Positions 18,954 through 27,029 of a DNA stretch of 64,000 bases are shown in pieces. Within the stretch, counting starts at the first letter, position 1. The number at the start of each line of letters is the position of its first letter. The notes below the pieces were generated by a model. That model made no database searches. It saw nothing but the letters and a program-made list of their open reading frames with translations, and was not told where the DNA came from. Source of the DNA: Chitinophagaceae bacterium (GTDB lineage Bacteria; Bacteroidota; Bacteroidia; Chitinophagales; Chitinophagaceae); NCBI GenBank assembly GCA_016787085.1, contig JAEUVJ010000059.1:62001-126000 (forward strand), given 5' to 3'. The position numbers and the translations under genes are program-made.

Positions 18954-18963
18954 TGTCAAAGAG

Positions 18964-20187
18964 CTAAAAATATTTTTCTGATCCTTGTTTTGTTCCTTTT
19001 GCAAGGCCTTCTTTCAGTCTTGCCACACACCAATTCACAAAATTCATTACCTGGTCTTCCACGGGTGCATACGGGCCGGGCCGGTAAGCGCTGCTCAGAA
19101 TACCTTTGAAATTATTCTCGCATAGCTTTCCATCCTGTTCACCGGTGATCTCCCAGAATTCCGTCAGCCGTTCTATTGTGTAATCCTTTCCTTCGATCGC
19201 CTTTTCGTCAACTAACCAGCAAAACTCCACATCTGTTACAGAAGCGCTAACCGGTGTTACCCGCATGGTCCATATATAATCACTCACAGCATCCATCCAG
19301 AAGTTAGGATAGTTGACAAGACCTACCACGCCTGCATCATGATCGGTATGCATCCCCATGGGTATGGACACTTTCTTACCATCCACACTATAACTTTCAA
19401 TACCGGGCCTCAGCGGGTAACGGATCGCATAGGTAGTAGTATCATTTACGGCTTCCACCAGTTCAGTAGCCAATCCTTTTGCTTTCCAGTCTTGCTGCTT
19501 GTCAGTTGTCAATGCCTGTGTATCTTCTCTAAGGCTGGCACCGATCACCGCATTGCAGTATTCGGGATGCGCCCCGCCGCAATGGTAACATTCACGAAAA
19601 TTCTCTGCTACCAGTTTCCAGTTGGCCTGCAGTATATAATTTTTCTTACAGGCCAACTTCGCCTTATGGATGTTATAGGGTCTTATATACGGGGCCAGGC
19701 TTTTCAGAACCGGTGAAAAATCAGGCGCATCAGCAGAAAGGCAAATAAATATCAATCCTTCTGCTACCCTTACCTGTACTGACTGCAACGCATATTCCTC
19801 TTTACAAAAATCATCCGGCATCATGCGTGCCTGCAGCAAGGTGCCGTCCTTGTCATATACCCATTGGTGATAAGGACAGATAAGCTTTACAGCATGGCCC
19901 GCATCCGCTAAGCAAATAGCAGAGCCACGATGCCTGCAGGTGTTATAATGCGCATGCACTTCACCATGATTGCCGCGGATGACGATAATACTCTCCTGCC
20001 GCAGCTGATAAAGAAAATAATCTCCTGGCTTTGGTATCTGCGCCGTACTACCTGCGTACAGCCATTGTGTTTTAAAAATATATTCCCATTCATACGCAAA
20101 CACATCGCTATGGATATAGAAAGCCTGCTCCAGGCTGAATCCCGGCCGGTAATTCCTGATCAACTGCTGAACAAGCTGGCTATTCAT
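18964..20187 (-). CDS. Rieske non-heme iron oxygenase, alpha subunit
   Basis: Length 407 aa. The Rieske [2Fe-2S] ligands are Cys84-x-His86 and Cys104-x-x-His107. The mononuclear iron site shows ENFRECYHCGGAH with His202 and His207, and Asp352 is the probable third ligand (GEQDGKLCENN). The residue three before His202, which bridges the Rieske and iron centres of neighbouring subunits, is Glu199. Most ring-hydroxylating oxygenases have Asp there; Glu is found in enzymes acting on quaternary ammonium compounds such as carnitine monooxygenase. The gene is the last in the block SDR-ROK-Rieske, 8 bp after ROK. No reductase gene is seen in the window, so electrons must come from elsewhere. N- or O-demethylation of a sugar-linked substrate is inferred. 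Confidence 0.9.
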   Translation of the reverse strand: MNSQLVQQLIRNYRPGFSLEQAFYIHSDVFAYEWEYIFKTQWLYAGSTAQIPKPGDYFLYQLRQESIIVIRGNHGEVHAHYNTCRHRGSAICLADAGHAVKLICPYHQWVYDKDGTLLQARMMPDDFCKEEYALQSVQVRVAEGLIFICLSADAPDFSPVLKSLAPYIRPYNIHKAKLACKKNYILQANWKLVAENFRECYHCGGAHPEYCNAVIGASLREDTQALTTDKQQDWKAKGLATELVEAVNDTTTYAIRYPLRPGIESYSVDGKKVSIPMGMHTDHDAGVVGLVNYPNFWMDAVSDYIWTMRVTPVSASVTDVEFCWLVDEKAIEGKDYTIERLTEFWEITGEQDGKLCENNFKGILSSAYRPGPYAPVEDQVMNFVNWCVARLKEGLAKGTKQGSEKYF

Positions 20188-20195
20188 ATATACAT

Positions 20196-21083
20196 TTATT
20201 CATGATGCTTGCCGATCGCAAAACAGGCAGCACCAATAGCTCCTGCGAGGTCGCCCTGCATGGCTTTTACGATCTTTGGCCGGATGCCCCCGGGCTGCCA
20301 CTCAAATTCATCAAACCAATTATTCAGTGGTACAAACAGGTCATCGTTACACTCAGCAATGCCGCCGCCTACTACGATGGTATCCGGTGAAATAAAATTG
20401 CTGGCAGAAGCCAGGCCTATCGCCAGCTTTTTAACGGATGTCAGCCAAACTTTTTTTGCAAACTCATCGCCCTGTCTGTAAGCATGTAACAATTCCTCTG
20501 TAGATGTAAATCTTCCGTTACTTCGTTTCCCAATAGTGCAATTGCCAATACTTTCTTCTAAGCTACCCGGCATCCCCGTCACATCACAATCACCAGTGTC
20601 ATTGATAACAGTATGACCGATATGGCCTGCCTTATTGAAAGAGCCCTGGTAAGGCTGCCTGTTGATCAGCAAGGCCCCGCCTACTCCTGTGCCTAATGTT
20701 ACCATGATCGCATTGGTGCTGTCTTTAGCTGCTCCGGTCTTTGCTTCTGCTATCAATGCCGCTACTCCATCATTCAATACAAATGCAGGGCATTGCAAGT
20801 ATTCTTTCCAGTTAAAATTCTCCAGACCGGCCAGTCTGCCGGGCATAAACGAAATGGATGCATTGCCCTTATCCGGCAAACCGGGTGCAGAAATACCGAT
20901 AATAGTATTTCCATTCAATGGCCTCTTTAACTCATTCACCGCCTGCACCACTGCATTTTTCCATACAGCATCATTGCCATCATAGGTAGGCATATATATA
21001 TGACGCAGCAGGTGTCCCTCTGCATCTGCCACCACCCCTTTAATGCGGGTGCCGCCAATATCTATGCCGATAGCCTGTTTCAT
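20196..21083 (-). CDS. ROK-family sugar kinase
   Basis: Length 295 aa. The N-terminal phosphate-1 loop GIDIGGTRIKG (about 6-16), the catalytic Asp105 in LNDG and the phosphate-2 loop LGTGVGGALL are intact. The zinc-binding motif of ROK proteins (C-x-C-G-x-x-G-C-x-E) is degenerate: only Cys166 remains in GDCDVTGMPGSLEE. The ROK His residues before it (GHIGHT, His154/His157) are kept. ROK kinases phosphorylate glucose, N-acetylglucosamine, N-acetylmannosamine and similar sugars. The start overlaps the SDR stop by ATGA, so the two are translationally coupled. Substrate specificity is open. Confidence 0.88.
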   Translation of the reverse strand: MKQAIGIDIGGTRIKGVVADAEGHLLRHIYMPTYDGNDAVWKNAVVQAVNELKRPLNGNTIIGISAPGLPDKGNASISFMPGRLAGLENFNWKEYLQCPAFVLNDGVAALIAEAKTGAAKDSTNAIMVTLGTGVGGALLINRQPYQGSFNKAGHIGHTVINDTGDCDVTGMPGSLEESIGNCTIGKRSNGRFTSTEELLHAYRQGDEFAKKVWLTSVKKLAIGLASASNFISPDTIVVGGGIAECNDDLFVPLNNWFDEFEWQPGGIRPKIVKAMQGDLAGAIGAACFAIGKHHE

Positions 21084-21871
21084 AATTCATATTGTCCTTC
21101 CGAAATACTCCAGCCTCCGTCTACCGCTATTACCTGCCCTGTTGTAAATCCTGACTGGTCGCTCATAAAATATACTGCCAGCCCGTCGAGATCAGCAGGC
21201 TGGCCTATTCTTCCGCCATCCAGCGGTTGTTTTGTCTTTATAAAAGATAAAATGTTTTCGTCATGGGCCGCTCTTTGCGCCATGGGTGTTTCTACCAATG
21301 CCGGGGCGATCACATTCACCCGGATATTATCCTTTGCATAGCAGGCGGCAATGGATTTGCTGAAGCCGATGATGGCTGCTTTGGCGGCGGCATAGGCATG
21401 TGTTGAAAAATAGACCGGTGATGGCGAAAAACCCAGCACAGATCCCATATTCAATATTGTTCCGCTTTTTTTCAATGCCATAAACTGCTTAACAGCCGCC
21501 TGGTTGGATAGCATAAGCGAAGTAAGATTTAATTCCAGTGTCTTGTTCCAGCCATCCAAACTTAATTCATGCAGAGGGCCATCTCCCATTTTTCTGCCGC
21601 TGCCCCCCGCCACATGGTATAAGCCATCAAACCCGCCGAATTTTTCCAAACAGTGTTCAATAGCACGGGTTGTTGTACCGGGTTGTGCAGCATCTCCACC
21701 GATAGCAAAAGCATTCTTCCCCAATTCATGCCCGGCCTTTGAAACGTTATCCTCATTTCTTCCCATCACCACAACTTTTGCCCCTTGGGCTATAAAAGCC
21801 CGGGCTGCAGACAGGCCTATACCTGTTGTGCCCCCGGTCACTACGATTTTTTTGTCAGCCAGCCAGTTCAT
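21080..21871 (-). CDS. Short-chain dehydrogenase/reductase (SDR)
   Basis: Length 263 aa, classical SDR. The cofactor motif TGGTTGIG is at 12-19; catalytic Ser144, Tyr160 and Lys164 (YAAAK) are present, with Asn115 in the LNLTS region. An ending with VIAVDGGWS is typical of the family. It would interconvert a hydroxyl and a keto group using NAD(P)H. It starts 4 bp after the Gfo/Idh/MocA stop and overlaps the ROK start by 4 bp. Together with that dehydrogenase it suggests redox or epimerisation steps on the imported sugar before phosphorylation; the substrate is unknown. Confidence 0.9.
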   Translation of the reverse strand: MNWLADKKIVVTGGTTGIGLSAARAFIAQGAKVVVMGRNEDNVSKAGHELGKNAFAIGGDAAQPGTTTRAIEHCLEKFGGFDGLYHVAGGSGRKMGDGPLHELSLDGWNKTLELNLTSLMLSNQAAVKQFMALKKSGTILNMGSVLGFSPSPVYFSTHAYAAAKAAIIGFSKSIAACYAKDNIRVNVIAPALVETPMAQRAAHDENILSFIKTKQPLDGGRIGQPADLDGLAVYFMSDQSGFTTGQVIAVDGGWSISEGQYEL

Positions 21872-21875
21872 TTAT

Positions 21876-23057
21876 CTATCTCTTTTCAATCGAACCCGTT
21901 ATTTTATTTTTTACAATGATCTTCTTCTCGCCTGATGGCAGTACTTCTTCTTTTATAAGGTAGTGATCTTTATCGTAATCAACCAGGCCATGCCTGATCT
22001 TTACTTCATCCGTGCCGCGCCAGTCTTCAATAACCACTGCTTCCCATTGCCTGGTCTTCGCAGACCGGTAAGCTGCATCCAATATCGCATTGACTATATA
22101 CCCGTCATAAAAAGTTTCTTTTGGCTGTCTGCTTTTATCAATAGCATCAAACATATCGGTGAACATGTGGCTATATCCAAGTTCATGTACTTCATCTCCT
22201 ACCGGGAACAGCCAGCCATGGCTGCTTTCTGCTTTTTCGGCCACATAAGCGCCGCGGTTGCCGGTTGAGAACATTTCAAAACCGGTACGTAAAAAATTAT
22301 TCGTCCAGATCGTTCCTTCTGTGCCCATTACTTCGTCCCGCAGATCCATGCCGCCGCGAAAGCTCCAGCTTACTTCAAATTGGCCGATCGCCCCGTTAGC
22401 ATACTTCACCAACCCAATAGCATTATCTTCCGCATCAATCGGGTGCACCCGTGTATCTGCCCAGCACATCACTTCCACCGGTCTGATGTCTTTACCGATA
22501 AAGTTACGGCTGATTGCTGCGCAATGACAACCAAGGTCAATAATGGCGCCGCCGCCGGCTCTTTCTTTATTCCAGAACCAATCACTATGCGGGCCCGGAT
22601 GTGTTTCCCTGCTTTTGGTCCAGATCACATCGCCTATGGCCCCGCTTTGAATACTGGCCAATGATTTCAAAAACTTGGGCGTATAACAAAGATCTTCCAG
22701 GTAACCTCCAATGATCCCTGCTTTTTCTACTGCCCGCAGCATCGTCAACGCTTCGCTCGCATTACGGCCAAGCGGCTTGGTGCACAGCACATGCTTTCTC
22801 TCGGCAGCGCAGGCCAGTACCGCTTCCAGGTGCATATCATTGGAAAGGCCCACGATCACGGAATCTGCATCAGGATATCCAACAGCCTCATACAGGTCGC
22901 TGGTATAATGCGGAATATTAAACTCATCCGCAAATCTCTTTGCCTTTTCATTACTTCTTCCGAACACTACGGTGATGGTGTCCTTACGCCGGTGGGCCAA
23001 CAATGCCTCCGTATAAAACCGGGAAATAAATCCTGTTCCTAGAATAGCTAGTTTCAT
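21876..23057 (-). CDS. Gfo/Idh/MocA-family dehydrogenase, cytosolic
   Basis: Length 393 aa. It has the N-terminal Rossmann motif LAILGTGFISRFYTEALL and the family Lys-Pro at 94-95 (CTKPLGRN), where most members read EKP. The C-terminal substrate domain contains DLGCHCAAISRNFIG. No signal peptide is present, unlike the paralog at 23105-24274. Members oxidise or reduce sugars and inositols, and several act in 3-keto-glycoside pathways. It lies 47 bp downstream of that paralog and 4 bp upstream of the SDR. Confidence 0.9.
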   Translation of the reverse strand: MKLAILGTGFISRFYTEALLAHRRKDTITVVFGRSNEKAKRFADEFNIPHYTSDLYEAVGYPDADSVIVGLSNDMHLEAVLACAAERKHVLCTKPLGRNASEALTMLRAVEKAGIIGGYLEDLCYTPKFLKSLASIQSGAIGDVIWTKSRETHPGPHSDWFWNKERAGGGAIIDLGCHCAAISRNFIGKDIRPVEVMCWADTRVHPIDAEDNAIGLVKYANGAIGQFEVSWSFRGGMDLRDEVMGTEGTIWTNNFLRTGFEMFSTGNRGAYVAEKAESSHGWLFPVGDEVHELGYSHMFTDMFDAIDKSRQPKETFYDGYIVNAILDAAYRSAKTRQWEAVVIEDWRGTDEVKIRHGLVDYDKDHYLIKEEVLPSGEKKIIVKNKITGSIEKR

Positions 23058-23104
23058 GTCGTTTTGTTTTGGTATCGTTATTCATAAGCTACGGCCCAAA
23101 ACTT

Positions 23105-24274
23105 TTATACGATAGGCCAAGGGAACTTACTTTTCAATTTTATCCTCATGCCTGTTTGCTGCGACTTTCTGGCGGCTTCTATTACTTCCAGCACATGCAG
23201 GGCATGCTCGGTATTGATCCTCGGTTCTGTTCCTTTTAAAACAGATTCACCTACTCTCGTAGCGCCTTCCTGCCATACATAACCGCCTTTATCAGTACTT
23301 ACCAGTTTCGGAGGCTCTGTCCAGGATGTATCGAGCATGACACCATTGGTCTCCCAGTCATATCCTATCAGGCGCATATTTCCGTAATCGCCATATATCT
23401 GGATCGAATGAAGTGTCTGGTTAGTGGCTTCATGCCCATGCGGGTCAAAATAACAGAATCCGCACATGACGTGACTGATCACATTCTTATCATGCATCAT
23501 CAGGATATGGGCATTATCTTCTGCCTCCACCTTTATCTTCCCTTTATCATCTACGGTGCGCTCCGGGTTTACAATACTCAGCATGGCCGTTACAGACCGG
23601 GCTGGCCCCAGCAGCCCTGTTAACGTGGCGATATTATACACTCCAAGATCCGGCATGCTTCCTCCCAGTTTCTCATAAAAGAAAGCACTCCAGTTAGGCC
23701 CTGTATGACCATACTGGCCATGAGCACTGGAAACACGGCCTAGTTTTCCTTCCTGTATTGTTTTACTCATGAATTCAAACTGCGGGCTGTTCACCACTGC
23801 CGGCGCTCCCCATATCCGCAATTTTTTGCTTTTAGCCAGATCAAACAATGCTTTCCCTTCTGCATAAGTATTGGCCATCGGCTTTTCACTCCACACATGC
23901 TTGCCTGCCATCAGGGCTTTTTTGTTCAGCTCGCCATGTACCTGCATATCCGTGAGTGTTATCATCATGTCAAACGGTACACCTCTGAGCATAGCATCAA
24001 TATCCGGATAGGTCCGTGCATTTACATTGTACTGGTTGTTCTGGTTGACGGCCCTATCATACTTGATATCGCAAAGGCTGACAATCTCGATCATGGGCGA
24101 TGTCTGCAAATGGGGAATGTACCGGTTGCTGACGCTGCCGCAACCGATGACCGCTACCCGCAATTTCTTTTGCGGTGTGGCAACAGCCCAGCTTTCTAAT
24201 GAAGAAAGAAGTACAGCCGCACCTGCAGAAGCGGTGTACCGGAGGAATTTTTGTCTTGAAATAGTAGTACTCAT
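23105..24274 (-). CDS. Gfo/Idh/MocA-family oxidoreductase with N-terminal export-like signal
   Basis: Length 389 aa. The N-terminus reads ISRQKFLRYTASAGAAVLL, similar to a Tat signal (SRRxFL) but with Gln in place of the second Arg. The Rossmann motif VAVIGCGSVSNRYIPHL follows at about 40-56, and the EKP motif is at 130-132 (SEKPMANT). Related periplasmic members keep their nucleotide tightly bound, as in glucose-fructose oxidoreductase. It starts 10 bp after the GH144-type gene, so it may act on the glycosidase products. Export through Tat is uncertain because of the altered motif. Confidence 0.88.
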   Translation of the reverse strand: MSTTISRQKFLRYTASAGAAVLLSSLESWAVATPQKKLRVAVIGCGSVSNRYIPHLQTSPMIEIVSLCDIKYDRAVNQNNQYNVNARTYPDIDAMLRGVPFDMMITLTDMQVHGELNKKALMAGKHVWSEKPMANTYAEGKALFDLAKSKKLRIWGAPAVVNSPQFEFMSKTIQEGKLGRVSSAHGQYGHTGPNWSAFFYEKLGGSMPDLGVYNIATLTGLLGPARSVTAMLSIVNPERTVDDKGKIKVEAEDNAHILMMHDKNVISHVMCGFCYFDPHGHEATNQTLHSIQIYGDYGNMRLIGYDWETNGVMLDTSWTEPPKLVSTDKGGYVWQEGATRVGESVLKGTEPRINTEHALHVLEVIEAARKSQQTGMRIKLKSKFPWPIV

Positions 24275-24284
24275 ATAATAAGCT

Positions 24285-25718
24285 TTATTTTATCCATGGG
24301 CTTTTAAAACCTAGCTTTTTCAACCCGCTCTGGATATCCGGTATTTTCATAAAAAGTTTCCAGAGTAATCCCGTACGATAATTTTCGATCATCACCACGA
24401 CAGGCCCCTGGTCTATTGCCAGATGGCTTTTCGCATACCAGTTATGATGTATGCTGAATCCGTCCACAAAACCATATTTGCTCCATATCTTATTTCCCAG
24501 CTCTTCATAGAAATAGCGAAGCGCCTGCATACTTTCTTTGGGAGTAAAAGGCATGGAGGAAATAGCGGCCGTAGGTTGTATCACTCCTTTATCATTATCC
24601 GGATGCGGGCTGTGGGCTACATAGCCTTTGTAACTATCCCCAGCCGTCAGACCCCAGCATTTTTCACTGTATCCTTTATAGTTTTTAGGATTTTCTATAC
24701 AATAAGCCCTATTAATGAGTGTATGGTTCTTTCCCTGTAAAAAATAATCATTACCCAATGAATCAGTGAGTCCGTTAGGGTCAATACCCTGGAAAGTATA
24801 TTGTTCAAAAAACAAAGGACCGCCTTTATCCTTCTCATAATTGCCTAATGGCAATGTGTAGCCGTAATATTCTTTCCCATTCTTAAAACCAAAGCTGCCT
24901 ACCCATGTACCATCATATGCTTCTTTTGGTATCGCATGGCGCGGGGATGATGCTGACATAATGTAAGTAATTAGACATTCGTTCCAGCCCCATACCGGGA
25001 AGTTCATATCAAATCCGTTATTGGGGCTCCAGTGCCAGTATAGTTTCTTTTCGCCGTTGGTATGCCAGTTCCAGTTGGCAGCGCCCCACATCTGGCTGAT
25101 GCGCTTGCGGAGGTAAACTTCTCTTGGCGTACCAGAGGTGAAATATTCTCTTGCGCACAAAAAGCCCATCAGTAAATAAGAAGTTTCTACAATATCCGCC
25201 GCATCATCAAGACGGTCAAACCTGATCGTCTTGCCTGTCCGCCCGTTCATGAAATGCGGATAGATACCATGATAACAATCGGCATTGATCAAAAAATCGG
25301 CGATCTTGATCAGTCTTCTTACAGCCGTGTCTCTTCCTATCCAGCCTCTTTCGACTGCCACAATGATACTCATGATACCAAAACCGGTACCTCCGATAGC
25401 ACCGGCATCGGGACCGAATGTTGTTTTGCTGAAGTTGGGTTCATCCCATGCCTCATTGATATAATCCCAGTAATGCTCGGCCAGTACAGTATTGCTTCTC
25501 TCTAATGCGAGCCCACTGACAGGATGTGCTCCTTGCCAGAAAAAACGGAACGTTTGCTTTTGTACCACTTCTAATAGCTGCTCATCGCTTAAACCTTTTA
25601 CCACACCGGTTACCGGTACCTCATCGGGTCCATCGCCATACTTTCCTTTTTTGGAGGGTTGTGCAAATGAAAAAGTGACCATGATTACGGCTATGATCCA
25701 GCAGGCTAATCGTTTCAT
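24285..25718 (-). CDS. GH144-type endo-beta-1,2-glucanase (glycoamylase-like domain)
   Basis: About 477 aa from ATG at 25718, with a signal peptide (cleavage near FAQ, residue 20). The rest is a single (alpha/alpha)6-barrel glycoamylase-like domain (PF10091 type). Motifs shared with the paralog at 32970-34631 include QTFRFFW...HPVSGLALER, GGTGFGIM, GYTLPLG and PTAAISSMPFTP. The founding GH144 enzyme is an endo-beta-1,2-glucanase from Chitinophaga, and a Bacteroides member works with a GH3 glucosidase. It lies 25 bp after the phosphodiesterase gene in the SusCD operon. Assignment to GH144 rather than another glycoamylase-like group is from remembered similarity and should be checked by HMM. 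Confidence 0.8.
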   Translation of the reverse strand: MKRLACWIIAVIMVTFSFAQPSKKGKYGDGPDEVPVTGVVKGLSDEQLLEVVQKQTFRFFWQGAHPVSGLALERSNTVLAEHYWDYINEAWDEPNFSKTTFGPDAGAIGGTGFGIMSIIVAVERGWIGRDTAVRRLIKIADFLINADCYHGIYPHFMNGRTGKTIRFDRLDDAADIVETSYLLMGFLCAREYFTSGTPREVYLRKRISQMWGAANWNWHTNGEKKLYWHWSPNNGFDMNFPVWGWNECLITYIMSASSPRHAIPKEAYDGTWVGSFGFKNGKEYYGYTLPLGNYEKDKGGPLFFEQYTFQGIDPNGLTDSLGNDYFLQGKNHTLINRAYCIENPKNYKGYSEKCWGLTAGDSYKGYVAHSPHPDNDKGVIQPTAAISSMPFTPKESMQALRYFYEELGNKIWSKYGFVDGFSIHHNWYAKSHLAIDQGPVVVMIENYRTGLLWKLFMKIPDIQSGLKKLGFKSPWIK

Positions 25719-25743
25719 CGGCAAAATTTTATTTTCGGTTAAT

Positions 25744-26979
25744 CTATTTTTTTACAATTATCCATCTATTCAAAAAATTATACGGCATTTCCAATACGAT
25801 CTTATACATATCAGAAGAGCTTTGTGGTATATCTATCCGGGCTTCCCCTTCCGCTACAGGCACTTCGCCTGCCAGTTTATACTCGTCACTACCTCCGGTC
25901 TTAAATGAATTAGCAGTTGCCAGCCATATTTTAGCTTTTCCGTCTTTATTGACCACCTTCCAGCTGATGCTGATCTTGTTACTGACGATTGCCGCTTTTG
26001 CATCAGTGGCCGATATTTTCCCTGTCAACGGCACCCCGTCTATTTCCATCTGCTTATCTTTTGGAATACTGATATGCAAATACGAAGCAATTGACGGCAT
26101 GATATCCACGATAGCCGCCTGCTGTTGAAGGAATCGTTCATTCAGGTCTTTGGCATTCGTAACGATCCAGGTGGTTCGCTCCCTTTCTGATTGCCCGCCG
26201 TGATGATACCCGTTCTCCTCCCGCCCGTGATCTGTAGTGATCCATATCTGCCATTCTTCATTAAAATTTTGTTCCCTGTATTGAATGGCCTCCCATATCC
26301 TTTGTAACTGTTTGTCCATGATAAAGACTGCATCATCCATGTGTTTGCTGTTTCCGTACCGGTGGCCCATATCGTCGGTATACTCCAGGTAAACCCATGA
26401 GAGATCAGGTGCCATCCGGCTGATGACAGCCGCTGCCGTATCGGTCACAGCTTCATCTATCCGGTGTATATACTTTGCAAGGGTATCATGAGGATATTTT
26501 ACCGTATCCTTTTCCAGCCCGTCAAAATAAAAATCCGGCTGCAGGTTACCGGCATCTTTGGCTTCGCTGCCGATCAGTTTTGTACGGTTATCTAACCAGG
26601 TGGAAAAAACCGCTGTTTTCTTTTCCGGGTATTGCGTTTTAAACAAACGAAAGATACTAGGATAATGGTAATTAGGTTCTTTTATATCATTGTCCCATAC
26701 ATTATGCTTGTTTACCCATGTACCCGTCAGCAAACTGTTATACCCGACAGCAGAAATGGTGGGTGTCTGTGAATACCCGTCTTTCTCACCGCCCACATAA
26801 GCCCTGGCATATCCTCCTTGTTTCGTTATAGCATCCAGCCCAGGCGTCTCAAGTCTCTCAATGACGTCGGCAGGTATGCCATCTACGATCACAAAAACAA
26901 CTTTTCTTGTTTTGCCGGGCGGGTTATGGCAGGAGCCTGCGAGCAATAGCAAGCATACTACACCGAATATATATTTCAT
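25744..26979 (-). CDS. Alkaline-phosphatase-superfamily phosphodiesterase-like lipoprotein
   Basis: Length 411 aa. The signal ends in a lipobox (LAGSC, Cys17), so it is probably membrane-anchored. Metal and catalytic positions of the nucleotide pyrophosphatase/phosphodiesterase branch are visible: Asp33 (IVDGIPADV), a Thr nucleophile near 74 (SQTPTIS), Asp202/His206 (YTDDMGHRYG), Asp250/His251 (TTDHGR) and His260 (GYHHGG). Members cleave phosphodiesters or phosphonates. The gene is between SusD (50 bp away) and the GH144-type gene (25 bp away), which suggests removal of a phospho-substituent from the imported glycan. No direct evidence of the substrate is available. Confidence 0.85.
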   Translation of the reverse strand: MKYIFGVVCLLLLAGSCHNPPGKTRKVVFVIVDGIPADVIERLETPGLDAITKQGGYARAYVGGEKDGYSQTPTISAVGYNSLLTGTWVNKHNVWDNDIKEPNYHYPSIFRLFKTQYPEKKTAVFSTWLDNRTKLIGSEAKDAGNLQPDFYFDGLEKDTVKYPHDTLAKYIHRIDEAVTDTAAAVISRMAPDLSWVYLEYTDDMGHRYGNSKHMDDAVFIMDKQLQRIWEAIQYREQNFNEEWQIWITTDHGREENGYHHGGQSERERTTWIVTNAKDLNERFLQQQAAIVDIMPSIASYLHISIPKDKQMEIDGVPLTGKISATDAKAAIVSNKISISWKVVNKDGKAKIWLATANSFKTGGSDEYKLAGEVPVAEGEARIDIPQSSSDMYKIVLEMPYNFLNRWIIVKK

Positions 26980-27029
26980 CTCTTACTTTTTATTTTGATA
27001 CGGATGTCAATTGTTGCCGTCACGGTCCT

